Shown piece after piece: positions 1-9,710 of a DNA stretch of 64,000 nucleotides. The position numbers and the translations under genes are program-made. The notes under the pieces are model-generated. The model did not search any database. It saw only the letters and a list, made by a program, of their open reading frames with translations, and had not been told where the DNA came from. This stretch comes from Oscarella lobularis (lineage: Eukaryota > Porifera > Homoscleromorpha > Homosclerophorida > Oscarellidae), in NCBI RefSeq assembly GCF_947507565.1, contig NC_089175.1, positions 2,221,733 through 2,285,732 of the forward strand, in the 5' to 3' direction. Positions within the stretch are counted from its first letter, which is position 1. Every line of letters begins with the position of its first letter.

Positions 1-158
1 GCGACGCGCACGTGCACGGGAACGGTGCGCACTTCGCCGTCGACCGCCGTCACGAGTCGACGCGCCTTGATACTGTAGAGCTCCGCTTTTGTCGAGCTCG
101 ACGCCGACTTCCAACAACAATAAATAACGATGAGTAAAAGCAATCCCTTGGCGTCCAT
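1..158 (-). CDS. N-terminal exon of a secreted or type I membrane protein (runs off left edge)
   Basis: Read on the minus strand from an ATG at 158, about 52 codons stay open to the window edge. The first ~20 residues form a good signal peptide: a short charged start, a Leu/Ile/Val-rich core, then Cys-Cys and small residues. The mature part starts with Ser-rich sequence and has Val/Arg-rich, beta-strand-like sequence. The rest of the gene lies outside the window, so no family can be named. It points the same way as the three secreted-protein genes that follow. Seen: open frame and signal peptide. Inferred: secretion. Confidence 0.55.
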   Translation of the reverse strand, partial: MDAKGLLLLIVIYCCWKSASSSTKAELYSIKARRLVTAVDGEVRTVPVHVRV

Positions 159-827
159 TTCCCGGTATGCATATCTTCCGACGATTCGACTCTCGTATTT
201 ATACCACCGCAATTTCATTTTGCTCCGTTCGTCGTCGGCGCGTTTTGCCGCCGCGCGTTTGCCGCCGGGGAAATTACGATTGACGTAATTTTTTTCTTGC
301 CGAGGAGAGCGACGGGCACTTCGACGACGGCTTTGGGACACTTTCGGTGACAACTCTCTCACGCGCGCGCGCGGTCTCGTAGGCGCGGGGAGCGCGAGTG
401 CTCCTCGTCGCCTCGGCTAGACTCCGACGCGCTCTCGTCGTTCTCTGTCGGTCTCTGAGAAGAGAGGGGGGAAACGAGATAAGAGTCGCAACACACGTAC
501 GTCAACCCTTGTCGTGGGAGAACACACCGTAAGGTAACGGTTTGTTTTCTAATAAGTCGTTCGTTCTCCTCGTACGAAACGTTGGCGCGGCTTTTTTCCG
601 AGGCGTTTCGCTAGCGTAGTCCGTCTCGCCACGCGTGGCTCCTCCCGCTTTCTGTTGTTCTATCTACTCGGATGCAATCGATCAGATTTCCTTTGGGACG
701 GATCCCGTCTGAGATCATTTTCAAAATAATTGTATTTCGCGCGAAGCGTCAATTTTATCATTGCAAGATGCCGAAATTCTATCATGCACTTCCGATACGC
801 TACACTAGAAAATTTTCTCTTTTTTAT
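159..827. other. Intergenic stretch
   Basis: This holds the presumed promoter and 5' UTR of the left-edge gene and the 3' flank of the next minus-strand gene. It contains GC-rich purine/pyrimidine runs around 360-480. I found no spliced or unspliced coding pattern I could defend. Confidence 0.4.
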
Positions 828-1427
828 CTACTTGGGGCCGTTTCCCGACGATTCCGAATCGCTCTCCCTTTTACCCCACCAGCAAATGTTCGGCGCGTGC
901 GGCACGCCGTCTATCAACTTGGCCCGACACTCGCTGAACGTTTGCCTGCGTGGATGGGGTCCTCTTCCGAGCGCCACGCCGCCGCGTATCGTCAAATAGC
1001 GCGGCGTCGATCCCGTCCGATTCACGTAGTACGAAACGGGGTCGACGCGGGGATTGGTCGTTTGCCAGCAGGCGTGCGATGCGTTTTGAGTCAACGTCAA
1101 ATCTTCGCCGTTTTCGTCCAACGTCAGATAATATCCCGGCCGGTCGTAGGCGTAAATCAAAATCGATCCTTCGCAGAAATCGCTATCGAACTCGCGCACT
1201 AAATTCATGTCGTTTGTCCCAAGACGATCTTCCCAGTAGACTATTTTCACTGGCGACGACGTGTTGTTCGTCAGAGCGATCAGTCCTTTGGCCGACGGTG
1301 AATAGATTTGCACGGCAAATTTTCCGTATTTACGAGTCGGTTTGATCTCCGTCGCTTCGCAGTCGACCGCGAGGGCCCACGAGTGAAATTGCACTGAGAA
1401 AATAGTTAGACAACAAACGAGCCACAT
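828..1427 (-). CDS. Secreted FGF-like beta-trefoil protein, copy 1
   Basis: A single-exon 199-residue protein. Residues 1-20 are a signal peptide (MWLVCCLTIF start). The mature part has the spacing of an FGF core: an early strand ending GLIAL, a central GYYLTLDENG strand-turn, a Cys-Trp where FGFs have their conserved C-x-F, and near the end RYLTIRGG followed by a basic stretch (GRGPHPRRQ) and a hydrophobic strand. That mirrors the YVALN-G-basic-F tail of FGFs. It ends with a CWW motif shared with copy 3 and, as CW, with copy 2. There are several N-glycosylation sites. A TATATA box at 1478-1483 lies about 50 bp upstream of the ATG. Likely an extracellular ligand or other trefoil protein. The FGF link is my reading by eye; IL-1, fascin-like or another beta-trefoil family remains possible. 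Confidence 0.6.
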   Translation of the reverse strand: MWLVCCLTIFSVQFHSWALAVDCEATEIKPTRKYGKFAVQIYSPSAKGLIALTNNTSSPVKIVYWEDRLGTNDMNLVREFDSDFCEGSILIYAYDRPGYYLTLDENGEDLTLTQNASHACWQTTNPRVDPVSYYVNRTGSTPRYLTIRGGVALGRGPHPRRQTFSECRAKLIDGVPHAPNICWWGKRESDSESSGNGPK

Positions 1428-2442
1428 ACTTGCACGGAACTCGATCGGCCTGGAGCGTCAAGACGTCCGCTGAGGACTATATAGTCTAGAACGAGGACGG
1501 CTATTTCCTTCCTCAGTTCCAAACGCGTCATGCTGCGCATCGAATTAGACGAGGAGAGAAGGGAAGAGAGAGCGCGAGTCACGTCGACACACGTCTCCCT
1601 CGCGATGTCTTTCCCGAACCGGGGATTTTCACTATGTGTCAGTCGTTTGTCGTAATTAAGAAGCGCGTAGGCGGCGGCGGACTCGTGACGACGGCATTGC
1701 GACGCGTGGCGCGCTGCTTGCCGTCGCATGGGGTCGGCTTGGCGAGGTCCGACTTCGTGAATATTTTGCGCAGAGAAACTTGTCGCCTGCGGTGAAGTTG
1801 AAACCTGCGTACTGCTGCTCAAGTTCGCCTTTCTCTCGTTCATTATGCGTGTGATCATGATGTCGATTCATTGGTGTGGGCTGTCTGCGGCTTTTAAAAA
1901 CTTTCTATTCCTTTGGCGGCGACCCGGGGTAGACACGCCTTTCCCGTGATACCCTCTCTCTGCTGTGTGTGAGAGTCACGTTGCGGTTGGGATTACAAAT
2001 GATCTGTTTCAAGCGACCGTTCCTTTCCTCTGACGCAGTCTTCGTTGTCGGATGGAGTCAATTCTAGTTCCTCTTCTAATTGTGCGATGGCCCACCTTAT
2101 GGATAGTCGTTTGCGGTCCGCGTCTCGTGTGTTTTCTGTGGCTAAAGTCACTATTAAGCTTTCTGTTTGATTATCATAGAAAGTGGCGTGGATGAGGGTG
2201 ACGGTTTAGACCCGCCTTCTCGCTGACAGTCAGTCAATATTAATTAATTAAACGGATGTTATTATATAATCTCGTGACTCATTTTCAGCCGATTCTTTCT
2301 ATTTGTTCTCTTTAGTCTTTCCCGCCGGGCAAGAATCTACGTCAACGGTTTCCCTGGAGAAATTGCTCGTGTATAGCACGGTAAAAAAGTTCATACATAG
2401 AAAGGTGTCATTGTGAAATGATTAGTCTCTGTTCCACATCAT
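1428..2442. other. Intergenic stretch between FGF-like copies 1 and 2
   Basis: Apart from the TATA box of copy 1 (1478-1483) I see no supported gene. The open frames at 1406-1871 on the minus strand are compositional and lack start, splice or family support. Confidence 0.4.
1478..1483 (-). promoter_or_regulatory. TATA box of FGF-like copy 1
   Basis: TATATA sits within the palindrome ACTATATAGT, about 50 bp upstream of the ATG at 1427. Copy 3 has a TATA box at almost the same distance. Confidence 0.5.
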
Positions 2443-3117
2443 TTACCAGCAGAGTCCAGTCCTGCCATCTCTGCAGACGTAGAACTCGAAATCCGCTCTG
2501 CAGTCTTTGTCACACGTCTTCGATTTTCTTCTGTACCTCTTCGATTCCCGAACCCTCGCAAGTGCCAACGTCTGACGGCCGCTCACCGCCTTGAGATGGC
2601 GTCTCGTTTGCGAATCAGCCAGCGTTTCGCGATACAAACCCGGTTGGATTTCCTCGCCTTCTCGAATCCAACATCCACCCATCTGTCTCAATACCTTGGC
2701 TTCGGATCCTACAGCTTTGTGCTGAACGAAGCCCATTCGCGACGTCGTTAGATTAACCCTCAGATAGAGACCATTCCACTGTTGCCCGTTGAAAGAACTC
2801 GCCTTGATAATAGCAACTTCCGTGTAACCTCCTGACGGTGGAGAACATGGGCCATCAGCTAACAGAAACACCGTGTCCTTGTACGTGTCATACGCCTTAT
2901 CCATAGTCGTCACATAAAACTCGGCTTCGCCTGCGTTGTCTTGAGCAGAGAGGAAGCCTTGCTTTTTAGCCCCAATATATAACTGGGTTAAATACTTCTC
3001 GTGAATGCGTCGAACGTTGGAAAACGATGACCGCACCCTCGGACACGCGTGACCTTCGTCTTGCTGGAGGAGAAGCAAAAAGACGAGCACGCACATTCTC
3101 TTGCTGGCTGCAAACAT
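2443..3117 (-). CDS. Secreted FGF-like beta-trefoil protein, copy 2
   Basis: A single-exon 224-residue protein with a strong signal peptide (residues 1-24, VLVFLLLLQQ core). The mature part follows the same plan as its neighbours: QLYIGAKKQGFLSA near the start, GLYLRVNL in the middle, then GGCWIRE, and a C-terminal part with RRHLKAVSGRQ, a very basic segment (KRYRRKSKTC) and a final strand ADFEFYVC. The run of strand, basic loop and F-containing strand resembles the heparin-binding end of FGFs. Extra cysteines may form disulphides. It ends in CW. No clear TATA box is seen upstream, unlike copies 1 and 3. It is diverged from the other two copies, so the duplication is old. Function is inferred only. 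Confidence 0.6.
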   Translation of the reverse strand: MFAASKRMCVLVFLLLLQQDEGHACPRVRSSFSNVRRIHEKYLTQLYIGAKKQGFLSAQDNAGEAEFYVTTMDKAYDTYKDTVFLLADGPCSPPSGGYTEVAIIKASSFNGQQWNGLYLRVNLTTSRMGFVQHKAVGSEAKVLRQMGGCWIREGEEIQPGLYRETLADSQTRRHLKAVSGRQTLALARVRESKRYRRKSKTCDKDCRADFEFYVCRDGRTGLCW

Positions 3118-3613
3118 CTCGCGCTTATCGTCGAAGTTAGTTAGTTACTGGAGCTAACAGATTAGCGATCTCCGATGAAGCGTGTTCGACTTTCTATCTA
3201 CTGACCTTTCACTATAGCATCCATGATTGCATGGGGAAACCGTGAGCCATGCTCTGTTTATAGCCGCATGCAATTAGGAGTTTGCTTTTCTTTTGGCGGC
3301 TTTCAAAACATCAACAACTTATATATAGAGCAGGGACTGCGAGCGCCATGTTTGTTTACGTCGTTACCTCGTCAACATTATATTGGGGACTGTTGTGGTG
3401 TCTGCGCGGTGTCCGGTTCGGGGAGAATAATGCTCGTTTCAGTGTTGCAGCAAGAGAGTTCATAGTGCACCTCTTTGTTCCTTGGCGTTCTTACGTGCAC
3501 CGAACGTGATCCATGTAATTCTATTAACTATAATGTCTGGTTTACATACGCATCATTCTACTACGGCATGCTACGTCCTTGGCTATAATACTTCACATCA
3601 ATTACTTTTCTTT
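3118..3613. other. Intergenic stretch between FGF-like copies 2 and 3
   Basis: Presumed promoter and 5' UTR of copy 2 and 3' flank of copy 3. The plus-strand open frames here are short and without family signal. Confidence 0.4.
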
Positions 3614-4321
3614 CTAATGCCACCAACAGGATGGAATTTGTTGAGCACTCTCCGTGTGGCAATAGTGAAATTTCGTGCAGTTGTTCTTTCTCATTGTATC
3701 TTTTCCGACAGACAAACAGGGACGAGTGCTTGGCCTGCTATTCTTAATGACCACTTGTTCTCCTTTCGCTCTCTTGTCAAATACCCAGCACCCTCCCTTG
3801 TCCGACAAGTCTTGCCTCTTGCTGCTGGAATAATTACGCAGGTCGTGTTTGAGTAGTTTCAGCGTGTCTTGATTGTCGTCGTAGGCGAGGTAGAGGCCCT
3901 CAAGATATGTGGGGTTGGTTACCGTATTAGCAAGAATGATGCCAACTCCCTTGCAGGGGGGACACACGAAGTCGACAATCATTAACACTGTATTTGCAAT
4001 GCCCGCCTCCTTTCTCTTATCCCACGGGATTATTGACATACTTGGCGTCAGGGTATCGTTGCTAGTGGAATTCTGATCAGGTCGACTTGTATTCGGCTCT
4101 AAGGCGAGGAGCCCCCTCGACTTCCTCACGTAGAGCTGGTGGAAGTACTTGCTATTATTCGTCTTTGTCCAAAGGTTGAAAATGTTCGGCTCCAACGATA
4201 TCGTCTGGTTGTAACACGAGCAATTCGTCGTCCATTGCGACGAGTCTTGTGCCAAGAAGACACTTGGCCCCCCCAACATAAGTAGAAGAACGGAGATGTG
4301 AGCGAAGAGAATTTGACTCAT
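3614..4321 (-). CDS. Secreted FGF-like beta-trefoil protein, copy 3
   Basis: A single-exon protein of about 235 residues. I place the start at the Met at 4321 (MSQILFAHISV), which opens a clean signal peptide. A further in-frame ATG at 4369 lies directly next to a TATATAAA box and would fall upstream of transcription. Motifs in order: HQLYVRKSRGLLALE (compare the RKLYCR-G-L strand of FGFs), GVGIILAN, a GLYLAYDDNQ strand-turn, GGCWVFDKR at the FGF C-x-F position, PCLSVGKDTMRKNNC and a final SCWWH. There are many N-glycosylation sites. Of the three copies this one looks most like an FGF core to me. Alternative: an unrelated beta-trefoil such as an IL-1-like or lectin fold. Confidence 0.6.
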   Translation of the reverse strand: MSQILFAHISVLLLMLGGPSVFLAQDSSQWTTNCSCYNQTISLEPNIFNLWTKTNNSKYFHQLYVRKSRGLLALEPNTSRPDQNSTSNDTLTPSMSIIPWDKRKEAGIANTVLMIVDFVCPPCKGVGIILANTVTNPTYLEGLYLAYDDNQDTLKLLKHDLRNYSSSKRQDLSDKGGCWVFDKRAKGEQVVIKNSRPSTRPCLSVGKDTMRKNNCTKFHYCHTESAQQIPSCWWH

Positions 4322-4370
4322 CCTTCGTATGAAGAGTTTGCTCTGTGATGTCTGGCACAGACAGATCATC

Positions 4371-4378
4371 TTTATATA
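4371..4378 (-). promoter_or_regulatory. TATA box of FGF-like copy 3
   Basis: TATATAAA on the minus strand, about 50 bp upstream of the chosen ATG at 4321. It is the reason for rejecting the ATG at 4369. Confidence 0.55.
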
Positions 4379-4379
4379 G

Positions 4380-6096
4380 ATGCGTGAATTTCTCTAAAAT
4401 TCTAACGAGACGCCCCCCATTGGGGTAGTACCTCGGGGCATGCTGATTACACGACAACAGACAGGAAATATCATTGTTGTGGCTTAGTTAATCGATTATC
4501 ATCACTAGTAGTAAAATTTGACAGCTACTACGCCTTCGATTCTAGATAAATCACTAACCTCTTCAAGATTTCACTGGCTATCGCTGAGCGTACTGAAGAA
4601 GGCTTGAGAATTCATATGTCAATGCCTGGGAGCACGCAGGGAAAGAGGATGCAGTTTGTGCAACGGATGACGTAAGTTCCACACACGCAAGTTTTCGCGA
4701 ATGCGATGACTTGACTGACAGCTTGGATTACCTTCCAAAAACCGCTATTGGAACGTCAGTGCGTCGGTTAATTTCGAAAGTGCAACGCTCGTGGGCGGGG
4801 AAAGACATCTCTTTCCACTGGGCGATATCTCAGAAGGGAAGCAGAAATCCGTTACACCCTTACCTATTGATCTCAATTTTCGCCTCAACTTCCACCCCCA
4901 AAGGTCAAGAACTCTAGGAAGGCCAAACCAAGAAAATCCGTATTTTAGGCGGGGAAGGTGCGACTCGCCTAGTCAGTCGGAAGGGCAGGGAGAAACATAT
5001 TTCAGCGTTTAGACCGCAGTGGAGCTTACTTAGCGTCTTACCTACGCAAGTAGAGAGGTACTTTCCTTATGACTTATATTGATGTGGCAGTTCCAGTGTA
5101 CTATTGCGCTAAGCTAATCTAATTTATGCACACGCTGAGATTTGATACTTTCAGCTTCTTTGGCCTGAATGCTGGCACTATGGAGCTAGGGAAGCGTGAG
5201 CAGCATTTGAAAACAAAGGATTTAGGAATTACGTTGCTTTAGAGATCAACTCAGCACAAAGGTATAGGGAAAATTTCTGTTTCGTATTTCGAGCTCTGAT
5301 CTCCTCTTAATTGAAACAAGAAATTTATCACTCGACATCTACCGTTTCTAATGGCACAATATCGACTTTTTTCATTGCAATAATTTTCCTATACGGGCGG
5401 GTCTTTCGAACTACGTCACCTAGGGCACGTCACGGTCACATATACATGCAAGAGAGATGTCAGAGCATACATGTAGGCGACAGCGGACCTCGGATAGCGC
5501 GACGAAGTCGAGATACGGCTCCAGCATAGCTCCAGCATACGGTACTTCAAGTGTCCCGTCGGTCGCGTGAGTGACGCAGCCTGGTCACGCGAGTTCACGT
5601 GTGCAGCAGTTGGCTCTGCACGAATTTCACACTTCCTTATATGGTCTTATTTGTGCGACTTGGCATGGTCTTCCTGCAAGATTTCGCACGTCCTTTTTCG
5701 TGTCGGCGTCTGGCAGTGCGAGACAGATTCATAGCGACGAGAGCGAGCGTCTTTTCTCGCTCGCGCGCGACAGCTACGCAAACGCTGCTCTACGATTGCG
5801 AATTGTGGCGCATTTAGACCAAAAAATCGCGCGCGCGAGCACGTTGTTTGTGCGTTCACACGCCCTCAATTAGTTCACACGTCGTACTTCGGCGATACGT
5901 CTGTCTGTCTGTTACTCGTCTCGTCTCGAGATCGGCGAGCGCGAGCTCTCGGCTCGAGAATCGACGACAGAAGGCTTTTTCCCCGCGAACGCCGCTTCGA
6001 ATCGCAGCGGAAGCAGTCGGGATTAGCGAATTTGGCTCTCACGTGAGTTCGCACTATCGGTGTTGACGTGTATTGACGCGATCTCTGATTCGTTAT
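4380..6096. other. Intergenic stretch without a supported gene
   Basis: Several short open frames exist but none has a family signal. A GTGAGT donor at about 6041 and the TTATTAG acceptor at about 6096 suggest that about 5.9-6.04 kb is a 5' exon (probably untranslated) of the gene starting at 6154. Confidence 0.35.
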
Positions 6097-6153
6097 TAGG
6101 TGTACCGCAGACTCTGTGTGTCTCATTCTCGGCTGAATCGCTCAACGGAACGG

Positions 6154-6672
6154 ATGGTCCGTTGGCGCAGAGATGACCACGCTGCTACTTCTACAGTACG
6201 GGGCAGCCGAGAAAAAAGGCTTACCGCCGCGAGGCGGGCCTTAATGCAAGCAACGAAAAGAGCGGGCGGAGACAACGGAGTCTACCGGTAAGCGAGCTAG
6301 ATTACGAGTTTTTTTGCGTTCTAATCGCGTTCTCTTCTCTTGCAGTGTGTCTCAGCAATCCTTCGCGAAGGATTGCGCCCCGGCTGGCAGAAGAACGAGC
6401 ACCGCGTGGCGCGCGTTCCGGTGAGTCTCGCGTTTTTTCCAGCGCCGATCCCATCGACTCATCTCCATCTGTTTTTTAGATCGTTGCGCTGTGCGGACGA
6501 TCGACGCGCTCGGATTCAACTCTCGCCCGCCCGTCGCCCGTCGCTCGTAAGTACAGTACAGTTGTACACTACACGTGTCATTTAGAGGCGTGTCTAATGA
6601 GGTCTCGTCTTTCAACAGCTGTCAAACACCCCGGGCCCACGGTCGAAGCAGAAGTCGACGAAGCGGCTGTAG
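6154..6672 (+). CDS. Small basic protein of unknown function, four coding exons
   Basis: Coding exons 6154-6287, 6346-6420, 6480-6546 and 6619-6672 have clean GT-AG borders and introns of 58, 59 and 72 nt. The phases agree throughout (2, 2, 0), and the joined length is 330 nt, giving a 109-residue protein. It is rich in Arg, Lys and Ser, starts MVRWRRDD and ends with a Lys-rich tail (SKQKSTKRL), which suggests nuclear or nucleic-acid association. The frame is open upstream to the acceptor at ~6096 without another ATG, so 6154 is the likely start. I do not recognise the family. The agreement of splice sites and frame is the main evidence that it is real. Confidence 0.5.
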
Positions 6673-7190
6673 ACGAAGAGGTTAAAGGGGAAGACTCATC
6701 TCGTCAGGTTTTGTACGTAAAGTACGGGTCCCTGTGGTGTAGGCGTACGCATAAGGGCGGGGTTCTCTTGTCCGCGTCACATACTAAGCGATTGCACGTT
6801 GCCGCTGTCCGACGGCCCGAGTCGTAGCGCACAGGGGGCGGGAGGGCGCTCGTGTGCTGGACGGCAGCGGTTAACAGCATGACGCTTAATCCTCACTCTT
6901 ACCGCATGTACGCCTATGAGAAGAAAAAATCACATGTCCCTCGCGCGCATGTACGCTCCCCCGAACATGTGCGCGGCAGAGAACGTAGTGGGGACTGCAT
7001 CATTGATCTGCGCCGGTGCGCAGCTATCCTTTGCGTATACATAACTACGATAGATGCACGGGTCCATGCATTATCCATTGCACTAAGGTTTAGGGCGGCT
7101 GTCAGTAGGTAGGGCGGTTCCCAATTTGCTCTAAGGTGAGAGAGCAGGAGATAGGTTGTAGTTTAGATAGGCCTGATCCCTAACATGTAG
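6673..7190. other. Intergenic stretch
   Basis: 3' flank of the small basic protein gene. No gene or clear repeat seen. Confidence 0.35.
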
Positions 7191-7199
7191 CTGGCAGCC

Positions 7200-7930
7200 G
7201 CCACACACATTAGACCATTTTCACAATGGATTTCTGAGGTAATCTAGGTTGATTAGAATATAGGTTAAATTTCTAGGTCAATGGATTCTGAGGTACTCTA
7301 GGTTTTAATTCTTTAAACCACGTTCGTATATCCGCATTTTAGGTCAATGGATTCTGAGGTACTCTAGGTTTTAAAACTGTCTAAACCACATACATAATCC
7401 GTATTTTAGATCAATGGATTACGAGGTACTCTAGGTTTTAAATTGTTTAAACCGCATAGCTAATCTGTCTTTTAGGTATAATTAACCCGTCTTTTTAGGT
7501 TTAATTAATTAACCCGTCTTTTCAGGCTTAATTAATTAACCCGTCTTTTAGGTTTAGCTAACCCGTCTTTTAGGTTTTAATTGTTTAAATAAATCACGTG
7601 CCTAATCTTTCTTTTAGGTCAATGGATTTTTAGGTACTTTAGGTTTTAACTGTATAAACCACATAGCTAATCTGCCTTTTAGGAAGTAATGTACTAGGTT
7701 TTTAGGCACTAAATTTTAGAACTAGGGTTTCCATTTAGGTCAATGGATTGTGAGGTAATCTAGGTTTTAACTGTATAAACCACATAGCTAATCTGTCTTT
7801 TAGGAAGTAATGTACTAGGTTTTTAGGCACTAGGTTTTAGAACTAGGGTTTCCATTTAGGTCAATGGATTGTGAGGTAATCTAGGTTTAATTATTTTATT
7901 TATGGCGCAAAAACTAATCCGCCTTTTAGG
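7200..7930. repeat. Tandem repeat, AGGTCAATGGATT type, with an exact 121-bp period at its right end
   Basis: The block starting AGGTCAATGG recurs with a TCTAGGTTTTAA core and a CTTTTAGG end. Copies starting at 7616, 7737 and 7858 are spaced exactly 121 bp apart. Earlier copies (about 7270, 7340, 7410) are shorter and more diverged. The motif TTTAGG recurs many times. The array is AT-rich and has no coding potential. Confidence 0.85.
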
Positions 7931-7989
7931 AACGTAGTCTACTATGTGTTGTATGTGTTTTGTTGTTGTGTGTTGTGAATGGGAGATGT

Positions 7990-8095
7990 AGGGAAAAGTT
8001 CTGTGGGGGAGGGAGAGGGGGAGAGGGAGAGAAGGGGGGAGGAGAGAGAAAGAGTGAGAGAGAGAGACTGAGAGAGACTGAGAGAGACTGTTTAA
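7990..8095 (+). repeat. Purine-rich low-complexity tract (GGGAGA / GAGAGA)
   Basis: Almost uninterrupted G and A for about 100 nt, ending in repeats of GAGAGAGACT. Confidence 0.8.
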
Positions 8096-8235
8096 TTAAC
8101 CTGTAAGGAGAAAACGCGATATGCTCAGCACGGTAGTATATTTACTTCTACAGTGCGTTACCGGTAATTAATTAAAACGCGTAACTATTGGCGGAGCGTA
8201 CGTAGTGGGGTTCTAATCAAGTAGTTATTTTCCTC

Positions 8236-8462
8236 ACGGTGTGGTGCACGGTTGCAGCACATTCCCTTCCCCGTGGGTGACGCGGTACGGTATCACAAAT
8301 GCGATAAATTTGTTCCACGTTCCCCCCCCCCCCCCCCCCCCGGTGGGGTGGATTGCCACATTCCCTTCCCCCGGTGGGTTCTGGTTCCTTTCCTGCATGG
8401 TACGATGTGGTGCACGGTTGCAGCATAGTCCCTTTCCCCCCCCCCCTCCCCCGGTGGGTTTC
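8236..8462 (+). repeat. Direct repeats with pyrimidine runs, including a 20-C run
   Basis: The segment GTGGTGCACGGTTGCAGCA occurs at about 8240 and about 8407, each followed by a CCCTTCCCC-type tract and GGTGGGT. A run of 20 C lies at 8322-8341. The open frames here (including Pro- or Gly-rich ones) follow from this composition. Confidence 0.75.
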
Positions 8463-8614
8463 AAGTTTGTTTAGGGCAGTGGAAGGTGAAGGTTAGTATG
8501 TACTATGTAGTGTAATATAATGTATCTGTAATTAAATCTAATGTATCGTAATAATTAATTAAACTAAAGTAGTTCATTTTCACAAATCTGAAAACTAACA
8601 TGTTTCTTTTTGAG

Positions 8615-9710
8615 ACGTCAGTGCACCGCCGGCAGGGGTCAGTAAGAAGACAGAAGTCGTCCAGCAGGTTTTAAATGTAAATTAAGAATTTTAGCAATAT
8701 AATTGATAGTTTTTGTTTTTGTCAATTAACTGAATATTTTGGTAGAGCGCAACGGGAACATAGCTGCATGCGACGTCACAAGCGCTGAGGGGGTGCCCCT
8801 CCGTCACGGGACAAGTGCGTCGGAGAAGACAGAAAACGTCATGCATTGGTCATCAGGTAATTTATTTGACTCTTTTGTTATTGATTCTAATTGACTTTTT
8901 AGTGTGAGCAAATTTTGTATAGACAGCCCACTGATGACCTTTGCTGACATTGCTGTCATACAGCAAACGCAGGTTAGTGCTAAATATTTAATTTATCTGT
9001 TAGCTAATTGTGTTCTACTCCTAGAATATAAAGACAGTTTGCTCATTGATAAGCCCAGGGCCTAAATCAAGATGGCCTTGGGTGTCACGTTGGAATTAAC
9101 GTGACAATTAACCGTCCAAAGCAACGGCTAGTCATGGCCGATGCTTTTTTCTTACCGGGCTTTGGAGTAAGTAATGCCATATATTTTTTTGATTTCTGAG
9201 CAAATTTGCATATAGAAAATGAGGCCGATATCAAGGCCTTGCAGCGGCAGCATCGACGTCACTACCGTGACGTCTCAAGGAGAACGGCCAGGCACAGATG
9301 GCCGTAGCCATTGTTTTTCTATTGGTTTATGTAAGTGCTAGTCAGGAACATTTGCTTACTCAGGAACATTTCGTGTAGAATAGAAAAACTGGTACCCCGC
9401 TTCAGTCTGCGTCGATGCTGCGAAGAATGATGACGCACGCGCGGATGTTATTTAAAGCGCGTAACGAAAAGCCTTCCCTGGTTGCCACGTCAGAAAATAA
9501 AAGTGCCGTCATTTGCCAGGTTCAAATACTTTTCACACTTATAATTAATTAATTAATTAATATTATTTTTAGTTGCCCAATGCCACTAGGAACTCCTCAC
9601 AAGCGCGCTCAATGGGATGGCTGTGAACGCAGCGGAACGTCGTCTCCATCTCCCAGGACCTTCCAAGTACCATTCTCGTTCATTGAAATAAATATATAGC
9701 TATTTCCTTC
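8615..9710 (+). ncRNA. Spliced, apparently non-coding transcript with hairpin-rich exons
   Basis: Seven GC-richer exons are bounded by good splice sites: about 8615-8667, 8746-8856, 8923-8972, 9025-9166, 9216-9330, 9379-9519 and 9573 to a polyadenylation signal AATAAA at 9687-9692. Introns are 48-78 nt, AT-rich, and all GT-AG. No reading frame stays open: exon 9025-9166 has stops in all three frames. The exons instead carry perfect short inverted repeats, for example 9083-9091 with 9098-9106 (9 bp), 9255-9262 with 9267-9274 (8 bp around TACC), 9284-9290 with 9299-9305, 9115-9122 with 9159-9166, and 8787-8792 with 8796-8801. I see none of comparable quality in the introns. The 5' end is unclear. 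Function unknown; a structured long non-coding RNA is the best description. The stems are too short for ordinary microRNA precursors. Confidence 0.6.

Noticed and set aside
4369-4369. ATG at 4369 as start of FGF-like copy 3
   Set aside because: It abuts the TATA box and would give no signal peptide at the N-terminus; the Met at 4321 fits both.
7200-7930. Interstitial telomere
   Set aside because: TTTAGG words are scattered in longer units and never form a tandem telomere run.
8217-8474. Pro- or Gly-rich open frames on both strands
   Set aside because: They come from the C/G runs and direct repeats; no start context or family signal.
8615-9710. Hairpins as microRNA precursors
   Set aside because: Stems are 6-9 bp; microRNA precursors need about 20-30 bp.
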